The translations under genes and the position numbers were made by a program. From Niveispirillum sp943370215 (GTDB taxonomy: Bacteria; Pseudomonadota; Alphaproteobacteria; Azospirillales; Azospirillaceae), in assembly GCA_943370215.1 (NCBI GenBank), contig CALRQC020000001.1:186001-250000 (forward strand): 64,000 nt of DNA, given 5' to 3'. Below the pieces are notes generated by a model. That model ran no database searches. It worked only from the letters and a program-made list of their open reading frames with translations, and was not told the origin of the DNA. Within the stretch, counting starts at the first letter, position 1. Every line of letters begins with the position of its first letter. This document shows, in pieces, positions 44,492 to 51,742 of this stretch.

Positions 44492-45643
44492 ATGAGTGAG
44501 GAACTGGAAGCGGTGGGCGCCATGGCGACCGCCGGGCTGGCGGCGTCGGTGCTGGAGCCTGATCAGGCCCATGGCAAAGGGCATGGTCATGGTGCCTGTG
44601 CCAATTGCGGCACCGCCCTGGTCGGCAGCTTCTGCCATGCCTGCGGGCAGGTGGGGCATGTCCACCGTTCCATGCTGCATATTGTGGAGGAATTCTTCCA
44701 CGGCATCCTGCATTTCGACGGCAAGGTCTGGCATACGCTGCCCGCCCTGATCCTGTGGCCTGGTCGGCTGACGCGTGATTACATCCAGGGCCACCGGGTC
44801 CGCTATGTCTCCCCGCTGGCCCTGTTCCTGTTCACCGTCTTCATGATGTTCATGGTGTTTTCCCTGGCTGGCGTTGCTAAGCTGCCGGAAGGCGGTGTGG
44901 CGGCAGATAACAAGGGTGTCGCCACCGTCTTGGCCCGTCTGGAAGAGGAACTGGTCGATGCCAGGGCCAAGCTGGATGCCGCCACTGTGAAACTGGCAGA
45001 GGTGGAAGCTGCCGGTGGCGACGTGGCATCGGCAATGCAGGCCCAGGCCAAGGCACAAGAGGATGTGGCCGACGCGCAGACGGCCCTGGATACGGTAAAG
45101 CAGACAGTATCGGTTACGGGTGGCCCCGCCGCACAGGATGTCAAGGAAACCAACCGCAATACGCAGTTGGGGCGGGCCTTGAGCAAGAGTGCCAATCTGG
45201 ATATCGGCAATCCGGCGCTGGAAGCCAAGATCAAGCACAAATTGGAGAACCCGGAGCTTTTGCTCTATAAGCTGCAAAATACGGCCTATAAATTCTCCTG
45301 GATACTGATCCCGATCTCGCTGCCATTTCTTTGGCTGTTGTTCTTCTGGCGCCGCGATGTGGTCATGTATGACCATGCCATTTTCGCACTTTATTCGCTG
45401 TCCTTCATGTCACTGCTGTTCATCGCGCTGTCGCTTTTGCTGAAAAGCAGCAGCGGCTGGGCCTCCAGCCTGATTGAGGTGCTGCTGCTGGCCCCACCGG
45501 TGCATATGTTCTTCCACCTGAAGGGCACCTATGCCCTGGGGGTTGGCGGCGCCCTGTGGCGCACCTTCGCCCTGTTGCTCATCACCTCCATCACCAGCAC
45601 GCTGTTTTTGCTCTTCATCCTGTCGATGGGGGTGTTGGGGTGA
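44492..45643 (+). CDS. DUF3667-type membrane protein with zinc ribbon and coiled-coil insert
   Basis: The 383-residue protein has an N-terminal His-rich stretch, a zinc ribbon (CANCGTALVGSFCHACGQ) and the DUF3667 block HTLPALILWPGRLTRDYIQGHRVRYVSPLALFLF leading into a first membrane helix. A long charged helical insert follows (LARLEEELVDARAKLDAATVKLAEVE..., about residues 145-215), then four more membrane helices. The function of the family is unknown. GGGGGA precedes the ATG. The insert is longer than I expect for the family and probably forms a periplasmic coiled coil. It is followed 14 bp later by the antitoxin-like gene. Confidence 0.78.
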   Translation: MSEELEAVGAMATAGLAASVLEPDQAHGKGHGHGACANCGTALVGSFCHACGQVGHVHRSMLHIVEEFFHGILHFDGKVWHTLPALILWPGRLTRDYIQGHRVRYVSPLALFLFTVFMMFMVFSLAGVAKLPEGGVAADNKGVATVLARLEEELVDARAKLDAATVKLAEVEAAGGDVASAMQAQAKAQEDVADAQTALDTVKQTVSVTGGPAAQDVKETNRNTQLGRALSKSANLDIGNPALEAKIKHKLENPELLLYKLQNTAYKFSWILIPISLPFLWLLFFWRRDVVMYDHAIFALYSLSFMSLLFIALSLLLKSSSGWASSLIEVLLLAPPVHMFFHLKGTYALGVGGALWRTFALLLITSITSTLFLLFILSMGVLG

Positions 45644-45657
45644 AGGGCATAAGAGAA

Positions 45658-45954
45658 ATGACTGACCAGTTTACCCAGACCGCCCTTTTCGATCCGGCGG
45701 AGCATCTTCAAACTGCCGAGGACATAGCCGCCTTTCTGGATGCGGCGGCGGAAGAGGATGATCCGGCTTTCATGGTGCGGGCGCTGGGGGTTGCTGCCCG
45801 TGCCCATGGCATGATGCAATTGTCCCGCGATACAGGTGTTTCCCGCGAGGGGCTTTACAAGGCATTGGGGGAGGAGGGCAATCCCACCCTGTCCACCTTG
45901 ATGGCGGTGGCCAAGGCACTGAACCTGCACTTGTCCTTTACCCCCCGTTCCTGA
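45658..45954 (+). CDS. HigA-type addiction-module antidote protein, no toxin partner visible
   Basis: The 98-residue protein matches the putative-antidote family: ALFDPAEHLQTAEDIAAFLDAAAEEDDPAFMVRALGVAARAHGMMQLSRDTGVSREGLYKAL followed by EEGNPTLSTLMAVAKALNLHLSF, a Cro/CI-like helix-turn-helix. Such genes normally follow a small RelE/HigB-like killer gene. Here the preceding gene is the DUF3667 protein, 14 bp away, and a convergent glucokinase gene follows. It may be a domesticated regulator. Family call is firm; a toxin-antitoxin role is not supported. Confidence 0.85.
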   Translation: MTDQFTQTALFDPAEHLQTAEDIAAFLDAAAEEDDPAFMVRALGVAARAHGMMQLSRDTGVSREGLYKALGEEGNPTLSTLMAVAKALNLHLSFTPRS

Positions 45955-45957
45955 AAC

Positions 45958-45996
45958 CCCCAGCGGCAGGCCGGTGACACGGGCCCGCCGCTGGGG
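45958..45996. terminator. Stem-loop between convergent antidote and glucokinase genes
   Basis: CCCCAGCGGC pairs with GCCGCTGGGG across a 19-base loop. On the minus strand GGTTTC follows. Position between converging stops supports a bidirectional terminator. Confidence 0.55.
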
Positions 45997-46002
45997 AAAG
46001 CC

Positions 46003-46992
46003 TCACCCCCCATGCGCCGCGCGGCGCACCTTGGCGGCAAGGCCCAGGAAGGCCGGATAGGGATGGGTGACGACATAGGTGGGCACCGGCCCCAGGAAGG
46101 CGCGCATCCGGCCCTTTTCCACGAAGCGCTTGCGGAAGCGGCTGTGGCTGAACCAGCCCAGGAAACGGGGGATGATGCCGCCGGCAATGTAAACCCCGCC
46201 GCGTGCCCCCACCGACAGGGTGAGATTGCCGGCGATGGAGCCCAGCATGGCGCAGAACATGTCCAGCGCCTCGACACAAACCTGATCGCGGCCGGCCACG
46301 GCACGGTCGGAAATCTCCGCCGCCGTCAGCTTCTTCGGCTCCACCCCTTCCAGGAAGGCCAGTGTTTCGTAAAGGTTCACCAGACCGGGACCGCAGACAA
46401 CGCGTTCAGCCGAGACATGCTCATATTGTTTGCGCAACTGCGCCAGTACCGCACTTTCGCGGTCGGTGATGGGGGGCATGGTGACATGGCCGCCCTCGGT
46501 CGCCAGGGCCGTCCAATGGCCATTGTCGCCCGGCACCAGGGCGGAAACGCCCAGCCCGCTGCCGGGCCCCAGCACGGCGATGGGGTGGCCGGCCACGGGC
46601 GCGCCGTCGCCCACCTGCACCTTGTCCTCCTCCCCCAGTTCGGGGATGGCCAGGGCCACGGCGGTGAAATCATTGATCACATCCAGATGGCTCAGCCCCA
46701 GATCGTGCTGCACGCCCTTGATGGAAAATTCCCAGGCCAGATTGGTCATGCGGATCAGGTCGCCCAGGATGGGGGAGGCGACGGCGAAGGCGGCCACCTT
46801 GGGCGCCACCGGCAGTTTCTGTTCCAGTAGATAGAAACGGGCCGCATCGGTCAGCGTCGGGTAATCGGCGCAGCGCAGCACCTGTTCGGCATAGGGCGCG
46901 CCATTTTCGCCCACCAGGGCGAAACGGGCATTGGTGCCGCCGATATCGGCGATCAGGAAGGGGGCCTGGTTGGTCGCGGTGCCGTCGGTCAT
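46003..46992 (-). CDS. glk: Glucokinase
   Basis: The 329-residue protein is a ROK-unrelated bacterial glucokinase. It has FLIADIGGTNARFALV (phosphate loop), NDFTAVALAIP with the catalytic Asp, GPGSGLGVSALVP, EGGHVTMPP and GGVYIAGGIIPRF. It phosphorylates glucose to glucose-6-phosphate. CAGGAAG precedes the ATG. It lies downstream of a LacI regulator and a sugar transporter on the same strand, so it is probably fed by that transporter and by the GH13/GH15 enzymes. Confidence 0.96.
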   Translation of the reverse strand: MTDGTATNQAPFLIADIGGTNARFALVGENGAPYAEQVLRCADYPTLTDAARFYLLEQKLPVAPKVAAFAVASPILGDLIRMTNLAWEFSIKGVQHDLGLSHLDVINDFTAVALAIPELGEEDKVQVGDGAPVAGHPIAVLGPGSGLGVSALVPGDNGHWTALATEGGHVTMPPITDRESAVLAQLRKQYEHVSAERVVCGPGLVNLYETLAFLEGVEPKKLTAAEISDRAVAGRDQVCVEALDMFCAMLGSIAGNLTLSVGARGGVYIAGGIIPRFLGWFSHSRFRKRFVEKGRMRAFLGPVPTYVVTHPYPAFLGLAAKVRRAAHGG

Positions 46993-47038
46993 ATCTGGCT
47001 TCCTGGCAGGGCTGGGGCGGTTGACGGGGCTTTATCAT

Positions 47039-47075
47039 ACCATCCTCTGGCAGGCTTGGCCTGTCAGAGGATGGT
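47039..47075. other. Long hairpin between LacI regulator and glucokinase genes
   Basis: A 17-base-pair stem with one G-T pair (ACCATCCTCTG...CAGGC with GCCTG...CAGAGGATGGT) closes on a three-base loop. It lies 46 bp upstream of glk and 80 bp after the LacI stop. There is no T-tract, so it may be a weak terminator, a processing site or a leader structure. Confidence 0.5.
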
Positions 47076-47156
47076 TGGCGCGTTGAGCGCCCGCGCGCCC
47101 ATGCGCGCGTAAGCCAAGGCGGCGGATGCCGCCGCCCGGCGCTTGAGGGAACGAAA

Positions 47157-48203
47157 TCAGCCTGGTGCTTGGGCGGTAGACGCCCGGATGATCAGCTTAT
47201 GGTCAAGGTGACGGTGGGGCAGGGGATTGTCCCACACGCCGGCATCCTTGCGGCGGATCAGTTCCACCAGCATGTCGGCCGCCGCTTCCGCCATCGCCGT
47301 GACCGGCTGATGAATGGTGGTCAGTTGCGGCCAGACCTGCGCGGCGATGGGCATATCGTCGAAACCGACGATGGAAAGCTGTTCCGGCACGGCAATGGAA
47401 AGCTGGCGGGCGGCGGCAATGGCACCGGCCGCCATTTCATCATTGCTGGCCAGAATGGCGGTGGGGCGGTCAGGCCGGTTCAACATGCGCATGGCGCATT
47501 CCATACCGGTTTCAAAGGAGAATTCGCCCTGTTCCACCAGATCGGGCACCGGGGCCAGCCCCCGGTCGGCCAACGCCTCGCAGAAACCGGCATAGCGCAG
47601 GCGGGTGGCGGCGTGGGCCTGCTTACCCTTGATGAAGCCGATGCGGCGATGGCCCAGGGCCAGCAGATGGTCGGCCAGATCGCGCGTCGCCTGCCATTCA
47701 TCAATGCGCACAATGGGGGAGGTGTCGATATCCCGGTCGGGCGCGATGCGCACATAGGGTACGGCCGCGCGCTGCAGCACATTCAGGATGATCGGATTGT
47801 CCGTCACCGGCGGCAGCAGCACCACGCCAGCCATGCGGACCTGATTGACCAGCATCCCCGCCCGGTCGGCCACGTCCAGGGCCTTATAATCGATTTCCTC
47901 GACCAGCAGATGGTATCCGGCCAGCCGGCAGCGGTTCAACATGCCCAACTGAATATCGTGGGTATATTGGCCGCCGGTATCGCCATAGAACAGGCCGATC
48001 AGGAAGGAGCGTTCACCGGCCAGGGAGCGGGCCGACATGCTGGGCTGATAGCCAAGCTGGGTGACGGCCGCCATCACCTTTTCCCGCACCGCGTCGCGGA
48101 CGTTCGGCTCCTTGTTCATCACCCGCGATACGGTCTTGATCGACACGCCGGCCAGATCGGCCACATCATTGATGGTAGGTTTGCGGGTGCGGGGCGGGGC
48201 CAT
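47157..48203 (-). CDS. LacI-family transcriptional regulator
   Basis: The 348-residue protein has the LacI helix-turn-helix and hinge (PTINDVADLAGVSIKTVSRVMNKEPNVRDAVREKV). A periplasmic-binding-protein-like effector domain follows (IGFIKGKQAHAATRLRYAGF, AILASNDEMAAGAI, LSIVGFDDMPIAAQVWPQLTTIHQP). The start MAPPRTRKP has CGGAGA upstream. It lies between the sugar transporter and glk on the same strand and probably controls this block, with glucose, maltose or their phosphates as effector (inference). Confidence 0.93.
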   Translation of the reverse strand: MAPPRTRKPTINDVADLAGVSIKTVSRVMNKEPNVRDAVREKVMAAVTQLGYQPSMSARSLAGERSFLIGLFYGDTGGQYTHDIQLGMLNRCRLAGYHLLVEEIDYKALDVADRAGMLVNQVRMAGVVLLPPVTDNPIILNVLQRAAVPYVRIAPDRDIDTSPIVRIDEWQATRDLADHLLALGHRRIGFIKGKQAHAATRLRYAGFCEALADRGLAPVPDLVEQGEFSFETGMECAMRMLNRPDRPTAILASNDEMAAGAIAAARQLSIAVPEQLSIVGFDDMPIAAQVWPQLTTIHQPVTAMAEAAADMLVELIRRKDAGVWDNPLPHRHLDHKLIIRASTAQAPG

Positions 48204-48285
48204 GCATCTCTCCGACAGGGGCGCTTCCAAGTGGGGCGGGATGCTGTCGGCCAGGAAGGGCCGCCGACATCCCGCCCTGGTGTTT

Positions 48286-49590
48286 TTACTTGGCCAGAGC
48301 CACGCGCGCCTTGGCCTGACGGCCGACACGGTTTTCCAGCACCGACCGGGCGCAGAGCATGGCGAAGACGATGATGGAGAGGTAGCAGAGCACCGGCACG
48401 AACAGGGCGGCGTGCAGGCTGGTCATGTCGGCGATCTTGCCGGTGATCACTGGCAAGATCGCGCCACCGACGATGGCCAGGCAGAGCAGGCCGGAGGCCG
48501 CCGGCGTCTGGTCATCCATGTCCTTCACCGCCAGCGAGAAGATGGTGGGGAACATGATGGAGTTGAACAGGCCGATCCCCAGCACGGCATAGGCCGAGAC
48601 CACACCCGTGGTCAGGGCCGAGACGCTGGCCAGGACGGCCGCCATGAGGGCGCAGACGGCCAGCACGCGGGGGGGCGATACCTTGGACATCACCACGGAG
48701 CCAATGAACCGCCCCACCATGGCCCCGCCCCAATAATAGGCCAGGTAATGGGTGGCGCTGTGTTCCGGCAATGCCAGCGTGCTTTCCAGGCCCAGATAAT
48801 TGATCATCAGGCTGCCGATGGACACTTCCGCGCCGACATAGGTGAAGATGCACAGCGCACCGAAGGCCAGACGCGGGTTCTCCGACAGAGAGGGCATGTG
48901 CCAGTGGCTGGTCTCCCGGCGCTCCACCTTCTCATTGCCGCGCAGGGCCCAGAAGGCGATGGCGATGGCGAACATCACGCCCGCCAGCACCAGACACGGG
49001 GTTTCCAGCACGCGCAGTGCAGCGGCGGCATCAACACCGGTGGCGGGGGCCGCACCGTCGGTCACCGCGTCGAAAATGATATAGCCGGCGACCAGCGGGG
49101 CGATCATGGTCGCCACCGAATTGAAGGCCTGGGCCAGGGTCAGGCGCTGCGGCGCCGAAGCGGCCGGCCCCAGGCCGGAGGCCAGCGGGTTCATCACCAC
49201 CTGGATCATCGTTACGCCGGTGGCGATGACGAACAGGGCCGCCAGGAAGACCCAGAACTTGGCGATTTCAATGGCGGGAATGAACAGCAGGATGCCGATA
49301 CCCACCGTGCTGAAACCGACAATGGCCCCGCGCAGATAGCCCAGACGGTCCAGCACGCGGCTGGCCGGCAGGGAGATCAGGAAATAGGCCATGAAATAGC
49401 AGAACTGGGTGAGCATCGCCTCGGTATAGCTAAGCTCGAACGCGCCTTTGAACTTTGCCACCAGCGGATCGACCAGCACGGTGACAAAGCCGACAATGAA
49501 GAACAGCATGAAGGTGAAGGGCAACATTTTGGTCGCCACCGGGAAGGTGGACGAACCCCCCGTGGCGGCTGAGGAAACGGACTGCGCCAA
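48286..49590 (-). CDS. FHS-family sugar:proton symporter (GluP/FucP type)
   Basis: The 434-residue protein uses a TTG start with GGGAGG seven bases upstream. It has about twelve membrane helices and FHS-family features: MLFFIVGFVTVLVDPLVAKFKGAFELSY near the start, FCYFMAYFLISLPASRVLDRLGYLRG, and GIGLFNSIMFPTIFSLAV late. The family imports glucose, galactose or fucose with protons. With glk downstream, glucose is the likely substrate. It is first in the transporter-LacI-glk unit and has a LacI-type operator-like site upstream. Confidence 0.9.
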   Translation of the reverse strand: MAQSVSSAATGGSSTFPVATKMLPFTFMLFFIVGFVTVLVDPLVAKFKGAFELSYTEAMLTQFCYFMAYFLISLPASRVLDRLGYLRGAIVGFSTVGIGILLFIPAIEIAKFWVFLAALFVIATGVTMIQVVMNPLASGLGPAASAPQRLTLAQAFNSVATMIAPLVAGYIIFDAVTDGAAPATGVDAAAALRVLETPCLVLAGVMFAIAIAFWALRGNEKVERRETSHWHMPSLSENPRLAFGALCIFTYVGAEVSIGSLMINYLGLESTLALPEHSATHYLAYYWGGAMVGRFIGSVVMSKVSPPRVLAVCALMAAVLASVSALTTGVVSAYAVLGIGLFNSIMFPTIFSLAVKDMDDQTPAASGLLCLAIVGGAILPVITGKIADMTSLHAALFVPVLCYLSIIVFAMLCARSVLENRVGRQAKARVALAK

Positions 49591-49647
49591 GGCGACCTCC
49601 CTAACGGATTATTGCCGGTTTGATTGACCGTACCATGTGGCAAAGCA

Positions 49648-49661
49648 TGACAACGCTGTCG
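49648..49661. promoter_or_regulatory. LacI-type operator-like site upstream of the FHS transporter gene
   Basis: TGACAACGCTGTCG is an imperfect palindrome with a central CG step, the style of LacI-family operators, 58 bp before the TTG start. A separate perfect palindrome, TGCTGCGTTGCAGCA, lies at 49741-49755 in the same gap. The neighbouring LacI regulator is the natural candidate. Confidence 0.45.
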
Positions 49662-49829
49662 ACAGAATTCCGCCGAACGGTCAGCATTTTTCTCGCTTTT
49701 TGTAATTAAGCAACAAAAATTGCATAGGGTTTGGTTATTTTGCTGCGTTGCAGCATGTTTCTCTTGCGGGCGCGTCTAATGTTCGCCTTGGTTTCTTTGT
49801 GGTAACCGGTGGACAACATGCTGCAACTG

Positions 49830-51455
49830 CTAAATGGCCTCGACAATAAGGGCAGCAAAGGCAGGTAATTCCGTTTCGGTCAATCGCGCACCATTGATCG
49901 CCTGCAGCGTCTGCCACGCGGACATATCGGGCAGCCGCAAGGGGACTGATTCCGCCGACAGGTTGAACAGGCAGAGCAGCCGGCGATTGCCATAGGTCCG
50001 TTCCATGCCCAGCAGGGGCGGGGGCAAATCGCGGAAGCTGGTTTCCCCCCAGCGCAGCGCCGGGTCCTCCCGCCGCAGGGCCAGCAGCCGGCGGGTGACA
50101 TGCAAGGTGCTGTCGGGGTCGGCCTCCTGCCGATCCACCGCCAGGGGGCGGTGGCGCGGGTCAAGCGGCAGCCAGGGCTTGGCCCGGCTGAACCCGCCCT
50201 GTGGCGCCTCGGCCAGCCAGGGCATCGGCGTGCGCGCGCCATCGCGGCCCAGCGTATGGGGCCAGTTGGCGATGGCTTCGGGGTCCACCAGATCGTCAAA
50301 CGCCACCTCGGCCTGCGGCAGCCCCAATTCCTCCCCGTAATAAAGGAACAGGGTGCCGGGCAGGCAGAGCAGCAGGGCATTCAGCAGCTTGGCCTGTGCA
50401 GGGGTGGCGGCCCCCATGGCCCAGCGGCTGAGCGCGCGGGGGGCGTCATGGTTGGAGAAGGTCCAGGACGGCCAGGCCCCGCCGGATGCCTGTTGCCAGC
50501 CCTCAATCACCTGCCGGGGCAGGGCGGCATCCAGCGCCCAGCGATAGAGGAAGGCGAAATTATAGGCCGTGTGGCAGCGCTTGCCGGGCTGTGTATAGTC
50601 CGCCACCAGGGAGAAGGGGGCTTCCCCCAGTTCCGCCACCATGAAACGGTCGCTATAGCCATCCACCAGCCGGCGCAATTCCTCAATGAAATCCAGCGTT
50701 TCGGGCTGGGAGATATTGTGCAGCGCCTGCTGGAACTCCACCGGCCGTTTCGGTGATTTGGCCGCCTTGTTGGGCGGGTTGTCGCGCAACTGCCGGTCAT
50801 GGGTGAAGAAATTGGCGGCGTCCAGCCGCAACCCGTCCGCCCCCCGGTCCAGCCAGAAACGGGCGATAGTCTTGATGGCTTCCTGCACGGCCGGATGATG
50901 GACATTCAGGTCCGGCTGGGAGGATAGGAAATTATGCATGTAATATTGCCGGCGGCGGGCATCCCAGGTCCAGGCCGGTCCGCCGAAGATGGATTGCCAG
51001 TTATTGGGCGGGCTGCCGTCAGGCTTGGCATCCTGCCAGACATACCAGTCGGCCCGGTCATTGCGGCGGTCCTGCCGGCTGGCCTGGAACCAGGGATGGT
51101 CGGCCGCCGTGTGGGAATAGACCTGATCGATCACCAGCCGCAGGCCCAGCGCATGGGCGCGCTCCACCACGGCATCCCAATCCGCCATGGTGCCGAAAAT
51201 CGGATCGATATCGCAATGATCGGATATATCGTAACCGAAATCATCCATGGGAGACTTGAAGAAAGGCGAGATCCAGACACTGTCCACGCCCAGGGCGGCA
51301 ATATAATCCAGCCGGCCCAGCAGGCCCGGCAGATCGCCGATGCCATCGCCATTGCTGTCGGCGAAACTGCGCAGATAGACGTGATAAATGACGCCGCCCT
51401 GCCACCAGGGATGGCCGGGCCCTGCCGGGCTGGCCTGCTGTTGCTGATCAACCAT
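49830..51455 (-). CDS. GH13 alpha-glucosidase
   Basis: The 541-residue protein shows the GH13 core: WWQGGVIYHVYLRSFADSNGDGIGDL, nucleophile D212 in GLRLDAANFF, acid E275 in VAELGEAP, and D337 in SNHDAPR. The domain-B motif QPDLNVHHPAVQ also matches. It has no signal peptide, so it should hydrolyse maltose and short maltodextrins in the cytoplasm. It is divergent from the exported GH15 glucoamylase, and their shared promoter region carries repeated ATACGTAT palindromes. The nearby glucokinase fits as the next step. Confidence 0.93.
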   Translation of the reverse strand: MVDQQQQASPAGPGHPWWQGGVIYHVYLRSFADSNGDGIGDLPGLLGRLDYIAALGVDSVWISPFFKSPMDDFGYDISDHCDIDPIFGTMADWDAVVERAHALGLRLVIDQVYSHTAADHPWFQASRQDRRNDRADWYVWQDAKPDGSPPNNWQSIFGGPAWTWDARRRQYYMHNFLSSQPDLNVHHPAVQEAIKTIARFWLDRGADGLRLDAANFFTHDRQLRDNPPNKAAKSPKRPVEFQQALHNISQPETLDFIEELRRLVDGYSDRFMVAELGEAPFSLVADYTQPGKRCHTAYNFAFLYRWALDAALPRQVIEGWQQASGGAWPSWTFSNHDAPRALSRWAMGAATPAQAKLLNALLLCLPGTLFLYYGEELGLPQAEVAFDDLVDPEAIANWPHTLGRDGARTPMPWLAEAPQGGFSRAKPWLPLDPRHRPLAVDRQEADPDSTLHVTRRLLALRREDPALRWGETSFRDLPPPLLGMERTYGNRRLLCLFNLSAESVPLRLPDMSAWQTLQAINGARLTETELPAFAALIVEAI

Positions 51456-51600
51456 GATGGATGTCCGAGTTCCGCTTCCAGGTCGGGTTGCACTCGGGGT
51501 TTGTTCCTGCTGTCGTTGGTGCTGTTACCCACCGCCGACGGTTCCCCCCAATTTATCCGATCCGATCATAGGGGGCGGCTTCCGGCACCTCCAGCAGGCG

Positions 51601-51644
51601 CATACGTATTCGCCAAAAGGGTGCGCCGCAGCACATACGTATTC
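51601..51644. promoter_or_regulatory. Twin ATACGTAT sites in the GH13/GH15 divergent promoter
   Basis: CATACGTATTC occurs at 51601-51611 and again at 51634-51644. The cores are palindromes with a central CG, and their spacing of 33 bp is about three helical turns, so two dimers would sit on the same DNA face. They lie about 100-140 bp upstream of the GH15 start and 150-190 bp upstream of GH13. Confidence 0.6.
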
Positions 51645-51742
51645 AGGCCGCGCCGCCCGGCCGGCTTGGGCCATCAATGGGATAGCCAAGGCGGCGGCGC
51701 AGGATGCCGGGGCCGGCAACAAGCGTTGAAATGGGGAGTGAG

